A stretch of DNA of 64,000 bases, from NCBI GenBank assembly GCA_034440575.1, contig JAOTOL010001180.1, forward strand, positions 280,275 through 344,274. The letters run 5' to 3'. Below, piece after piece: positions 24,611 to 35,577 of the stretch. This stretch comes from Imbricaverruca yamaguchii. Lineage: Eukaryota > Arthropoda > Thecostraca > Neoverrucidae. A program made the translations under genes and the position numbers. Positions within the stretch are counted from its first letter, which is position 1. Each line of letters opens with the position of its first letter. The notes below the pieces were generated by a model. The model was not told where the DNA came from, ran no database searches, and saw only the letters and a list, made by a program, of their open reading frames with translations.

Positions 24611-25431
24611 CTGCATGTACATGGTAATGCACGTACATTTCACGCACATCGAAGGCAGTCCCAGCTACATCAATTCATGACAGACTGGGCACGCTACCCA
24701 AACTGCAAGCACTTCATGTCGCATCGCTTTTATCGAGGTATCTGCCTGTGACGGATTTCTGCAGAAACTGAATTTGATGCACACATGTAATGTAACAAGT
24801 TGGATATATTCCTCACGTACATCCTCGACACAATTGGAGGTCACTCGACCATCCGGTAAATCGGTGACACGCTTCCCACCGGCCACCTTCGACCAGCGAT
24901 CGGCCATGCGGCCTACCTTCTGAAGGTGATGAGTCGGTACCGTCAAAATTGGTGCGTGATAGTTAAGTCTGAAAGTGGAACTATGCGCGTGGTACTCAGC
25001 TACAGGTGAATACCGCACTGCGTTTGTTTGCATGTTAAGAGCGTACATGAAATGTTCGGAATATCTCGTGCTGAAATCGAAACACCACCCGCTTTGTGTG
25101 TAGCTAATGCTAGAAGCTTTGGCAAAACAACAAAAATTGATTATGCCGTTCAAAATCGCTATGGTTTCTTGGGATTTGGTCGCGTAGTTCATTTTGCCGA
25201 TGATTGTGCCTTCTGCCGGTCAGGGTACAAACCTGCTTCTCACCTTATCCTGTTTCTGTCATGGGCTCTCCGCTGTGGTGGATCGAGTAGGTCTCGGAGC
25301 TCGCACTGGAATCCCGAGCTATGATTGCGACGCTCGGCATCATGCTCGGTAGCGTTGTATTTTGTAACTGTCCGTCTTGCTGTATTGCTGCGTGTTCCTC
25401 AGATGAGAACATCCGTGGTGTCATTTGTTAA
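24611..25431. other. Gene-poor stretch
   Basis: No supported feature. Short frames without domains. Confidence 0.5.
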
Positions 25432-26229
25432 CCCGTCCCGTCTCGGGAGGGGGGTCTTCAACCGCCCCCCCCCTTAGGTTTTTCGCGGATAGCGGACGAA
25501 CGACGCGCGGCAGCGCGCCCAAATTTGACTACCCTTTCCCACATCAATTTGACATGCTGATTCAAAAATTTTATGTCAGGTCATCTAAGATCAACGAGTT
25601 AGTGAAAGTCAAGTGAGGTCACCTCCAAAAAAGTTCAACCAGTCGTCACGCTTTAACGGATACAGATATTTTAATGAAACTTCAGCGTTTGTTTATCTTT
25701 ACGGATGTAACAAAATGTATGAGTGGAATTTTGCATTTGTTTTCGTTTTTGACAACATACATTTTGCGTATTTGCCAAATTGCAGTTCAAATACAGGATT
25801 CTGGCTAAAGTAAGCATTTTTATTTGGGCAAGTTGACTTCCAACAACGTTTCACGGTCTGCTCTACCCATTAGAAAAAGGAAAATTAAAGAAAACTTGAA
25901 AACTAAAAATTTTGAAATTTGAGAAGAAAAAAAATTGGGGGGACAAAAAATGTAGCCCTGGTCGATTTCGCTGTCCTTTTCTCATTCCAAATAATATTTT
26001 TTCTCATATATCCCCAAAATGAACTCCACAGAGTCAAAAATATAATGTAAGTCGTGAAAAGTCGTGAAAATCTCGCCCCTGGTGACGTCACTTTTGGGGG
26101 AAATTGTTTTGGAGGGTGGACCCGGACCCTATTCGTCGAGCGTTTTCCGTTGACACCTCTTTCGTTTTCGTGCGATGCTTAGGATTTTAGGGGGTCTTCA
26201 ACCGCCCCCCCCCCCCCAGGGACGGGATG
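25432..26229. mobile_element. Foldback-like element with C/G-run hairpins (tentative)
   Basis: The left edge has CCCGTCCC and the right edge the complement GGGACGGG. Inside each edge sits the same word, GGGGGTCTTCAACCGCCCCC (about 25,448 and 26,190), itself a hairpin. The interior is AT-rich with no transposase frame. No clear target duplication is seen. It resembles a non-autonomous DNA element but could be two separate insertions. Confidence 0.4.
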
Positions 26230-26231
26230 CG

Positions 26232-27216
26232 AGAATTTGGCCGGAATGACGGCGCGGGCTAACATCGAGTCTACCGTGCCGACGGATTCCTAATTTTACT
26301 CGGGATTCATATTCCTTTCGGGATTTTAAGTGCCGAGTAGGATTTCACATGGCTTCACGTTGGTCAATTCGCATTATTCATTAGTGCTCTCGATGACCCT
26401 TTTCAGTCGGGGTCTCGTTCCTCCGTTTCGTTTTGTCCGATTGATCCTCAATACTGTGCGACATGTCCATGCTTCTTGAATGGGACCTCAAAATAAAACT
26501 ACAATAAAAAGTCGGTAGCTCAGACCACATATCAACTAATAGGCAATGGCAAACCAAATGATGCCATTTCTAATATGTATTTACCAAGTTGTTACCCAGT
26601 ATCCAGTATTTCGTCACCGCCCTGCTTGGTCGGACGTTCCATTTGTAATTTCCCAACTTCGCCTTCCTGCAGGTTTAGTCACATAACGCTGACAGATGTG
26701 CCAGATCCAACACATTGCTTTATTGGACCTGGGCTCCCCGAATAGCTTACACCTAGCTGGTGTGTTTGTTCCCAGCTCCCTTCTACATCATTCGTGTTGA
26801 ATTGTGTCGGTGTGTTGATTTACCCCACAGCCACTTTTGTGTTGCCGGCTGAAATATTTTCATTCGGAAGTAATGCTTTGTGTAATTCAAAATCATATTG
26901 CCTCTTGAAAGCTGCGGTGTTCCTCCACTGTCCTCTGGTCTTTGCCTAGGGCTATTTGTGCTTCGATTGTATTTCGGTGTAGCGCCTAGTATTCTTTGGC
27001 TTCTGTTTCTACAAGCTTCCACCTTGAAGCTGTTCAGAATCCGGGCACACTGATAACTGTTGGACAGCATCTAAAGCAATGCAAGTCATGGAAGTGCCTG
27101 AAAGTGCCTGCGCTTGCTACGACCCGTGTCTGCTGTCGCGCGCGGTGCGTGATCGACCTCGCTCGGTACGTCGATAATCGGCAGAATGGATACTATGTTG
27201 CGGCCTTTGGGGTGGG
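26232..27216. other. Gene-poor stretch
   Basis: Nothing recognisable. Confidence 0.5.
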
Positions 27217-27219
27217 TAA

Positions 27220-27620
27220 AGGACTGTTCACACCTAGCGTGATCACGACGCACTGTCGGAATCGACGCAAAGCTACCGGACAGTTAGCACGGGGCCCAAT
27301 GAGTCTGCCGATTCTGCGACCGCGCCGACCTTGCGTCAGCTGTCTGCCGAGTCCTGCAAAACGCTGGCGATTTCCGAGCGGTCAAAGTTGGGTTTTCTCA
27401 ACCGTTTCCTCTCGGGGTACCAGTGGCCTTGACGCAAGGTCGACAGACTGCTCGGGCTAAACTGCCGGTCGCCATATTTGGTGATCTTCGGCGGATTGGG
27501 GCCACATCGGCTGCGATTTTTTCAGCTTGTAAGTTGCGTAGTCCGTCCGTGTTGCGTATCCTAGTTCTCCATTGCGCTGGCTTTTTTTGCGTCGATATTA
27601 CGCTAGGTGTGAACAGTCCT
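27220..27620. mobile_element. 401-bp MITE with long TIRs and TAA target duplication
   Basis: The left end AGGACTGTTCACACCTAGCG (27,220-27,239) is the exact complement of the right end (27,601-27,620). Similarity continues inward with some mismatches to ACGACGCA / TGCGTCG. TAA flanks both sides (27,217-27,219 and 27,621-27,623). A 3-bp TAA duplication fits PIF/Harbinger-type elements. There is no transposase, so it is non-autonomous. The interior is GC-rich compared with its surroundings. Confidence 0.8.
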
Positions 27621-27779
27621 TAACTGGTAGTGTGGGCAAGCCGCGCACACTGCACATGGGCGGATGGAAAATGTGTTTTTTTCGTTCATGACAATATACG
27701 ACTCTATGTACAAGCATTCGATTTTTTCTTTACTCCTTTTACATGAAGGGTATCACTTCACCATTTCTTCCAAATGACT

Positions 27780-27938
27780 GTATTGCTCGTTTCACAAATA
27801 GACATAGCATAAATACTTGTTGCACTTATGTACATACGGGCAGATAGATAGAAGCACACAGACTGAGCGAGCTTTCCAGGTACGTGCACCGCAACCTCTC
27901 CAACTCACACCGACTTATACTTGCCGTAAGCCGGAGCC
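27780..27938 (-). pseudogene. 3' end remnant of a lost F-like cuticle gene
   Basis: The 3' flank matches those of genes E and F: a TAAATAC word, CGGGCAGATAGATAGAAGCACA, then a CCAACTC word. Next to it are the last codons on the minus strand, APAYGKYKSV and a stop at 27,905-27,907. Gene F ends APAYGKYQ. Everything upstream of these codons is replaced by a gene C-like 3' flank. Confidence 0.65.
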
Positions 27939-28089
27939 ATCCATAGGTATATCAGACATGCTCACACAGACAGCGTGACCGACGTGTGGTCTCAGCAGTG
28001 GTTGTCCAAGGCCATCAGACTACCGCCTGAGGTAAGCCGGAGCGGGCTTGTAAGACGGGGCAGGGTAGGAAGGCCTGTGGGCGGGCTTT
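27939..28089 (-). pseudogene. 3' end remnant of a lost C-like cuticle gene
   Basis: It matches the gene C 3' flank (GTGGTCTCAGCAGTGGTTGT and AGACTACCGCCTG words) and the C-like tail codons, reading RPSYPAPSYKPAPAYLRR with a stop at 28,020-28,022. The coding match stops inside GGCGGGCTT, a 9-bp word present both in the AYKPAH coding repeat and in the 3' flank of E/F-type genes. Past this word the sequence becomes the 3' flank of gene D. Confidence 0.7.
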
Positions 28090-28124
28090 GCAGGAACGTG
28101 TACTGTGACCGCTCCAACTCGCAA

Positions 28125-28751
28125 TCACTGGTACTTGGGCTGGTAAGACGGGGCGGGGTAGGAAGGCCTGTGGGCGGGCTTGTAGGCAGGGGCAGGCTGG
28201 TACGCCGGGTACTGGGCCTCGCCCTCGTAGGTGACATCAGCCACATTGCCGGAGTAGGCATCGGCAGTGTTGTAGGTCACCGTTTGGGTACGGCCGTCGG
28301 GAAGGACAACAGAGTAAGAGCCCTGGGTGCTGTAGCCGTCACGGGCCTCCTGGGCGTTGAACTTGGCGTCGTAGTCGCTGTAGCCGTGGACATCGTAGCT
28401 GTAGTCGTACTTGGGAGGAGTGTCATAGCTCGGCTGTTGTCCGTAGGTGGGCTTGTGGTAGGCCGGGGCCGGGGCATGGTAGCTCTGGGCGGCAGCAACG
28501 GCCAGAAGAGTAGCGACGACGAAGAACTGGAAGCAGATTTGATCCTTAGATCGGGTGCATGTGTCGCCTTTTCACACTCGATTTCTTTGCGAAAGCGTTA
28601 TCATATTCTTTGATACAGTGGGAAACGAAAATGAGAATGCCACACACTTAATCGCATAACAGCAAACAAATGAACAAAATGAGTGTCCCATGCAGGAGCA
28701 GTTGTGCCTGTGCTCGTGACCAGGCCAGTCGGATTGCCACCTCACCTTCAT
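28125..28751 (-). CDS. Cuticle protein D, R&R chitin-binding, pro-resilin-like (2 exons)
   Basis: Secreted cuticle protein of 135 residues. Exon 1 is 28,746-28,751 (ATG AAG) and exon 2 is 28,125-28,526 (acceptor TTCCAG), with an intron of 219 bp. Exon 2 has no internal start codon, so a plain ATG-to-stop search misses it. Signal peptide about MKFFVVATLLAVAAAQS. Then YHAPAPAYHKPTYGQQPSY, the R&R domain (KYDYSYDVHGYSDYDAKF; TQGSYSVVLPDGR; TADAYSGNVADV), and a tail ending PSYQPKYQ. TPPK replaces APPK before the domain. Like gene C it starts exon 2 with Phe, while its C-terminus is of E/G/H type, which suggests a C/E chimera. I found no AATAAA on the minus strand close downstream, possibly because recombination replaced the 3' flank. 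Confidence 0.88.
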
Positions 28752-28805
28752 GTTTGCAGTCTGGATCTGCGAGATCAAGTGATGTGGCTGATCGCAGACC
28801 GAGCC

Positions 28806-28835
28806 TTTTATATGAGCCGCCTCGAGGTGACCTAG
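28806..28835 (-). promoter_or_regulatory. Gene D promoter: TATA box and CTAGGTCA octamer
   Basis: TATAAAA (28,806-28,812) and CTAGGTCA (28,828-28,835) on the minus strand, 15 bp apart. The bases between (GCCGCCTCGAGG) are shared with gene C. Confidence 0.7.
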
Positions 28836-28839
28836 CCAG

Positions 28840-30150
28840 GGGCAGGTCGGTGGGTGTGGTGGTGGCGTGGCCGCGAACGTGATCTGTTGATAGAATCAGC
28901 GACCTACTGCCCTGTCGTTCTACGTTTGGTACATATTAATTCACGTACCACGCCTCGCGGCTTTTATATCACCCCATATCGCCAATTACCTGCTCTGATT
29001 TTCAGCGCGGTGTTGGTGAGCCTCTGTCACGTGGAAACCCGCTCTGGTGGCTCCGGAGGGTTTGCTGTGCTCATGATTCGTGCTTCCCGATAACTAAAAA
29101 TAACCACCTCCCGGGACATTATGGCACATGAGGAATAAATGCACGAGTTATCAGTGCATTGTGGTTGTAGCTGCGGCGAAACATACTGCGATCTACTCCT
29201 GCTTCGCATTCAATCCATTACGTATTTTGGTAAGTTGAGTAGTAAACTGCTTTGTTGCAGTACCATAACTGATGTCTAATATGCCAGGCTAACATAACTT
29301 TATTACTGTGCGTTTAAGGTGTATGCCAATACTTTGGATTGAGACCTTTTAGTCGTGGACGTCAAGTTGCATCGTGTTTCCGAAATGCAAGGTAAGCAGT
29401 ATGGTTTGAGTTTTGCGTACATATGGATGTAGTCCGCGGATTTGGACGACATACATCTGCTCGTTATTCTGGCCGGTGACCGTACCGTGACCCAGTAAGT
29501 CTTGGTGACTGGAGGATAGCAGTGCATTCCGCGACCGATTCATGGTTTTTAGGTGCGGGGGATAGCTTACGAATTAGATTTACCACTAAAATTACTACTA
29601 CTATGAAATTACTCTCGGCCAATGGGGGTTTAGTGCTTCTATGACATCCGATACTACCTCGGAAGACATTTTTTATGGGGAGGGGGGGGTAGTTCGCTGG
29701 TGAACAGTGACTCACCAGGAGTATATGTAGCCACATTCGTGAGCTACCCTATATTAGGTTGTTGCGCACTTTTGATAACGGGATGATGTTTATGTCCGGG
29801 TTAGTTTGGTTGGCTGGTGCAAGTGCAGTGCTTGTGTAGTCTTGTCGCACTTGATGGTGAAGCATTGCCATGATGAAGCGTAGTCATGACACATCGGACA
29901 CACAGGGGCATACCGGCGTATATTCATTGCGTCATAAAATACATGGACATAAATAGTTGCATTATGTTGTGGAAAAACAAGACAGTACAGCACGTGAGTC
30001 ATGATGAAAAACTGTAGCCACTGGAATATATGCACACTGCGTTACACAACAAAAAAGCAATGGAATGACACTTTTCACGTGCGTAAGGGAAGGGAATTTC
30101 CACCGTAAGTACGGTTAGCAGTATGAACGTCATCGGCTATCTAAATTAAA
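28840..30150. other. Gene-poor stretch
   Basis: The first few hundred bases resemble the upstream flank of gene C (shared words such as GGTCGGTGGGTGTGG). No gene seen beyond that. Confidence 0.45.
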
Positions 30151-30154
30151 CTTG

Positions 30155-30560
30155 CATTGGGAAAAGTTCGTATGGCAAATTATCTTGTGTAAAAGGTCGC
30201 ATGGAAAAGTTCGTCCGACAAAAGTTCATGTGGCCAAAGTCCACATGGCAGAAGTTCGCATGATAAATCGTGAGCAAAAACCGGTCAGGGATGATACACG
30301 AATGGTAAAGGTTCAAAGCCTAATACGTGTAAGCAAACGTTCGTGAAATATAAAATTCGCATCCTAAAGCTCGTAGGTATTTGTCAAAAATTCGTCAGCG
30401 ATTAATTTCGTATGATAACAAAAAATCGCACGAGAACGTTTGTTTGGACGCAGTCCGTCACGGAAGAAGTTGTGTGGAAAAATACCGCGTATGCACGGCA
30501 AGAGTTCACACGGAAACACTTATTAGCTACTCCGCGGAGACAGACTGCATACATCTGTAT
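30155..30560. repeat. Degenerate short tandem repeat (AAAAGTTCGYATGG-like)
   Basis: Repeated, badly decayed words of 15-18 bp such as GAAAAGTTCGTATGG, GGTCGCATGGAAAAG and CAGAAGTTCGCATGA. It looks like an old minisatellite. The short frames across it are Lys/Val/His repeats without meaning. Confidence 0.55.
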
Positions 30561-30951
30561 GTTTGTGGTGAGTGCCAGTAATGCTGCTGTCAGTATTGGC
30601 TCGACTTCAGTACTGGACAGTGATGTCACGCTCACAATGTTTGCCAGCAAGTCATCCGGTCGGCGTCAAGTGTTGTAGGACACAGCCAGCACCGTTTGGC
30701 TTTCCTCGATGTTGGGCCATGATTGCGTCTTAGCCGCGGCGGGCTATATGACCAACATGGTCGATGCGCCTGAAGCTCTTAGCCGCGATGGTCCCGATGA
30801 TTTCGTGTATTTGGTGCTATTCTTACTGGGAGCCTTTGGTGTATGAGCCCAGCAAACTCATAGCGAGCCGCTCGTCATTTATTTTGAGACCCAGTGGACT
30901 CACGCATCTCGCATGAATATGCAAAGTTTCACAGCTGCAATTGATAATTTT

Positions 30952-30998
30952 CTCCAGATTTAAATAAAACCCTGCAGAGGTTTTATTGAAATCTGGAG
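30952..30998. repeat. Near-perfect 20-bp hairpin with AATAAA on both strands
   Basis: Arms CTCCAGATTTAAATAAAACC (30,952-30,971) and its complement with one mismatch (30,979-30,998) around a 7-base loop CTGCAGA. Confidence 0.8.
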
Positions 30999-32788
30999 GA
31001 TTTGCTGTTGAGGATGAGGACATTACAGTTTTGCGTTGAGGTGGTTGTGTTGGTTGCAGCTGGCACACCAGGTCTAGCGTAGTTCATAAATATACAGCGA
31101 ATAAAGCTACGAGAACGTAAAACGATTTATTGCATTATTGCACTTCGTTTGATAAAAAGTAATGTGCAAATTTGCTGAACTTCTCAGGAAGAGAATCAAC
31201 GTAGCATTTCGGCGATTACTGACAAGTGTTGAGCCATTGCACTCTATATGCCTACTTTACTCACGAGAAGTGTTGAGTCAACGCAGTCTATATGTTTACC
31301 CCATGTAATATTGGGGTCACTTGGACGTCAAGAACCTTCCAATGGCGAATACATGTGTGTGATGTCGCCACCTCCTGGTCCTTGCATAGTAATTCAACTG
31401 AGATGCAAGTTAGAGGAAGATGTTTCACTAACGATGAACCTGCAAACACAACGTGGCTTTTTCTGGGTGAAATGTGGTAATGGGACATGTGAGTTAACAT
31501 CAGGGATCAAATCGAGGTCAGTGACCCCAGGTGGCCTTTTTGACCTAGTGTTATGGTTTTTTTTCACAATGAGTTGGAATCTATGGTTCACCACGATCTA
31601 AGAGAGGTTACCGTTCCAACAACTGCTTTTACAAATGGATGGCTTCGTTGATCCATTCAAAATTTTAAAATCATTGTGAAGGCGACCTAAAAATATAGTC
31701 CGCATTTATCCCTGAAAATCCCAAATGTCTCGGAGAGGGTGACTTAGCGGGGGGACATGGGCCATGTGGTATGTACATGATGTCCGTCCTCCCTTACGAT
31801 TCTACGACACGCATTTGAAGCCAATACTGCACGAGCTGAACGCCCTGCTGCCGTTTCTCACTTGCTTGAGTCCCAAACTTCCGGCGCTTCTCTGGCTATG
31901 GACTATTCACCTTGAGTCTAAACAATATCAGCTCATCTTGGATAATACGTTTATTCCGTTAGTTTCTCTTTGACGTCATCAAGGAATCATGCATTCGATC
32001 TATCTGATTTTGATATTCAAGCTCTGATTGGGGGAATAGAACAACATGCTAGGTGTGATCAATATGATTATAATACAAGGTGATAAGTTGATTGAACTAT
32101 GATGGTTTGGCATGGTCTCTGGCATCATTTGTAGCCAAGAAAACAAAACAAAAAGAGCCTTCGTTTCTCTTATACGATCTAGAACTAACCATGCTTCCCC
32201 AGCATGTCATCGTTTTGTGGCTGTGATTAACCCACATTGACTCACATTTTTCATATGTTTTCCAAGGACCACTTGTGATGTCATAATTTACCCACAAAGT
32301 CTGCCTAGACCCTAGGTCGAATCGCTGCTTGTATCGGCCCATGGTACCAATTGCCATCTATATTGTGGGCCAAACGACCAGGTGACAAGAAGCATCTCAG
32401 ACGGATCTCGTCAACCGGGCTCCTTTGCTATGAACACACAGTGCTTGTTTGCGACTGATGGGGTGCGGCGTAAAAACCCTGATGAAATCCTCGAATCGTG
32501 GGATACATTGACATGAATATCCAGGGTGCACCCATCTTCCTCGGGAGCAGATAGTGTGACACTAGTGTGACACTTTGACACTGTCCATAGTGTGACACTG
32601 TCTCTCGGGAGCAGATGTGCTGCAGTGGGACACTGAAGACATGCGCATGCTCAGAATGCTCCATAAACATATCCCGGAGTGTGTGGAGCCTCTTTGTCGG
32701 TCAGTTCTTACTCCAGATACCAGACACGGGATTCGCATGGCCCGGCCAGGACAGGCGGGCTTTCGGATATGCACTAGGCTCAATCGAT
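30999..32788. other. Gene-poor stretch
   Basis: No domain-bearing frame. The region near 32,540-32,600 has a few TAGTGTGACACT words, a small local repeat before the satellite. Confidence 0.45.
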
Positions 32789-33755
32789 GAATTAGTGCCG
32801 TGCCACTCACAGTCACGTCACACTGTCCACTTCACTGAATTAGTGCCGTGCCACTCCACCTGCGGTGATCACAGTCACGCCACACTGTCCACTTCACTGA
32901 ATTAGTGCCGTGCCACTCCACCTGCGGTGATGTCACGCCACACTGTCCACTTCACTGAATTAGTGCCCCCCGATGACGCCACACTGTCCCTAATTAGTGC
33001 CGTGCCACTCCACCTACGATCAAGTACGTACACTGTCACTACTGAATTAGTGCCGTGCCCCTCCACCTGCGGTGATCACAGTCACGCCACACTGTCCACT
33101 TCACTGAATTAGTGCCGTGCCACTCCACCCACAGTGATCACAGTCACGCCACACTGTCCACTTCACTGAATTAGTGCCGTGCCACTCCACCTACGGTGAT
33201 CACAGTCACGCCACACTGTCCACTTCACTGAATTAGTGCCGTGCCACTCCACCTACGGTGATCACAGTCACGCCACACTGTCCACTTCACTTAATTAGTG
33301 CCGTGCCACTCCACCTACGGTGATCACAGTCACGCCACACTGTCCACTTCACTGAATTAGTGCCGTGCCACTCCACCTACGGTGATCACAGTCACGCCGC
33401 ACTGTCCACTTCACTGAATTAGTGCCGTGCCACTCCACCTACGGTGATCACAGTCACGCCACACTGTCCACTTCACTGAATTAGTGCCGTGCCACTCCAC
33501 CTACAGTGATCACAGTCACGCCACACTGTCCACTTCACTGAATTAGTGCCGTGCCACTCCACCTGCGGTGATCACAGTCACGCCACACTGTCCACTTCAC
33601 TGAATTAGTGCCGTGCCACTCCACCTACGGTGATCACAGTCACGCCACACTGTCCATTTCACTTAATTAGTACCGTGCCACCCCTGACAGTCGCACATCC
33701 ATTATTCCGTGCCACTCCACCTACGGTGATCACAGTCACGCCGCACTGTCCACTT
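32789..33755. repeat. 62-bp satellite, about 15 copies
   Basis: The unit contains GAATTAGTGCCGTGCCACTC, CACCTACGGTGATCACAGTC and ACGCCACACTGTCCACTTCA. Central copies are almost identical. The left copies have internal deletions (32,910-33,050) and the right edge decays. A TGATCACAGTCA core lies in each unit. Confidence 0.96.
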
Positions 33756-34348
33756 CCGACGCTGGTACGGTCCCCGAGTATGTACGGTGCCCCATGACAC
33801 GCCTCTTGACGTCGTTCGCTCAGCGCTTCAGCGCATTTCATAGTTCCTTATGCTGGCGTGTAGGAGAAATCATCCTGCTCGCTTCCAGCTGTACGCCATC
33901 ATGGAACTAACAGAAGTGCCTGGAATTGTGCTGTGATTTTTAGGAAGACCTGAGACGGATGGTGCTGCGTCATCTCCTAAGCGGTCACCAACCTTTCCTG
34001 GAGGTGCGTGTTCGATGAAGTGGACGTTGTGGTGACTTATGTGGTATGGATATTGGAACACATCGCCATGTGGCGAACTGAACGCCCTCCACAGCTGTCA
34101 CGGCCGCGGCATGTGGTAGCTGATACGCTGTCTGGCGTTGATCACGGTGTGCGCACAAGGCAGGAAACATCGATCGAGTTTGGGTTGGCGTGGATCACAT
34201 TGCGGTGAAGCATTGAGCCTGCCATGTCTGATGATCTTTATCCTGTGCCTTGTATTGGACACAAAATGGCCTCGTTGTCGACGTGTCCCGAAGCATGGGT
34301 TCGTCATCATCGATCTGTTCAGTATAGCTTCAGAGGTCGGTGATTGAT
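33756..34348. other. Spacer before gene E
   Basis: From about 34,105 it is recognisably related to the 3' spacers of genes F-I (a CTGTCTGGCGTTG word, then GTTCATTATAG-like words). Nothing coding. Confidence 0.5.
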
Positions 34349-34354
34349 TTTATT
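34349..34354 (-). terminator. Poly(A) signal of cuticle gene E
   Basis: AATAAA on the minus strand, 120 bp past the stop of gene E. The position is conserved in F, G, H and I. Confidence 0.6.
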
Positions 34355-34473
34355 TTTCACATGACGGACATGAAATAAATACGTTTCACACTCATGTACA
34401 TACGGACAGATAGATAAGAGGCACGTTTGGCGGGCTTTGCAGGAACGTGTACTGTGATCGCTCCAACTCGCGC

Positions 34474-35148
34474 TCACTGGTACTTGGGCTGGTAAGACGG
34501 GGCAGGGTAGGAAGGCCTGTGGGCGGGCTTGTAGGCAGGAGCAGGCTGGTACGCCGGGTACTGGGCCTCGCCAGTGTAGGTGACATCAGCCACGTTGCCG
34601 GAGTAGGCATCGGCAGTGTTGTAGGTCACCGTCTGGGTACGGCCGTCGGGAAGGACAACAGAGTAAGAGCCCTGGGTGCTGTAGCCGTCACGGGCCTCCT
34701 GGGCGTTGAACTTGGCGTCGTAGTCGCTGTAGCCGTGGACATCGTAGCTGTAGTCGTACTTGGGAGGAGCGTCATAGCTCTGCTGGTGTCCATAGCTGGG
34801 CTGGTGGTAGGCCGGGGCCGGGGCGTAGGTGGGCTGGTGGTAGGCCGGGGCAGGGGCGTGGTAGCTCTGGGCGGCAGCAACGGCCAAAAGAGCGGCGACG
34901 ATGAACACCTGGAAAATATTGGTCCCGAGGTCAGCCCTGGCTACGTTTTGAAGTAATGCTGGCTCGTGCAGAGTTTGTTCTACCAGCGAGTTGATGGAAA
35001 AGTGGCGTTTGCACCCACGCCAAGAATAGACCCGTGAGATCAATGTTCCTTCATTAGTGATTCAGAGAAAACAGCCAGGAGAACCTCTTCACCAGTGCCA
35101 GCGACAATGTAGTGACCGCAGCTCCGTTCCTGGGACCCTCACCTTCAT
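34474..35148 (-). CDS. Cuticle protein E, R&R chitin-binding, pro-resilin-like (2 exons)
   Basis: Secreted cuticle protein of 146 residues. Exon 1 is 35,143-35,148 and exon 2 is 34,474-34,908, with an intron of 234 bp. Signal peptide MKVFIVAALLAVAAAQS (1-17). Two APAYHQP(T/S)Y repeats (18-41). R&R domain about 53-119 (KYDYSYDVHGYSDYDAKF; TQGSYSVVLPDGRTQTVTY; YSGNVADVTY). The tail at 121-146 contains AYKPAHRPSY and ends YQPKYQ. It differs from the other array genes by VTYTGEAQYP, where they have VTYEGEAQYP. The reading frame extends upstream to an ATG at 35,043, which lies in the intron. It is the first gene of the young array; its upstream flank has been remodelled by a SINE. Confidence 0.92.
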
Positions 35149-35204
35149 GTTGAGTGGCGGTGAGTGTGTGGAGGTGACTGGTGTCGATGATCAGGCGACA
35201 GGCG

Positions 35205-35235
35205 CTTTATATGTGCGCCGGCACAGCTGACCTAG
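35205..35235 (-). promoter_or_regulatory. Gene E promoter: TATA box and CTAGGTCA octamer
   Basis: TATAAAG (35,205-35,211, in CACATATAAAGCGCC) and CTAGGTCA (35,228-35,235) on the minus strand, 16 bp apart. Confidence 0.72.
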
Positions 35236-35559
35236 CCGGGGGCGGCAGGTAGGCGTGGCTGTCGCGCTGCACCGCTGCCTGCGAGGTTTGAAAATGCAGG
35301 CCACGACCTCACTGTCCGCTAGATCGCTTATCTCAGTGTACCCTATTCGGTTAATGGTCCATACCGGACAGGGATTTGCTGGGGGTGGGTCGGAGGTACT
35401 CCTGCAGAGATGCGGTGTAAGCTTCGGCCCTTGCAAGCATATGCTGTCCAAAGATACGAAATCCTCAGTACAGCATCTCGTCATATTTCGTTGAGTATGC
35501 AGGTTGCTTCAATTATCATATGGGTATCCTGGTGGCTTTTTCGGTTCTGTAATTGCATT
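35236..35559. repeat. Upstream spacer of gene E, related to units 1-4
   Basis: Matches the upstream spacers of F-I (AGATCGCTTATCTCAGTGTA, CCCTATTCGGTTAATGG, CGAAATCCTCAGTAC). It marks E as a partial older copy of the same duplication unit. Confidence 0.6.
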
Positions 35560-35577
35560 GTTCGTTCTTTTTTTTGT

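Noticed and set aside
30740..30785. Another LINE tail (CTATATGACCAACATGGTCG)
   Set aside because: It resembles the tail only loosely and lacks the AACCAACC end and target duplications.
34447..34956. Long plus-strand frames antisense to cuticle genes (also at genes A-D and F-I), conserved among copies
   Set aside because: They mirror the biased GC-rich codons of the true minus-strand exons, have no domain, and are conserved only because the sense strand is.
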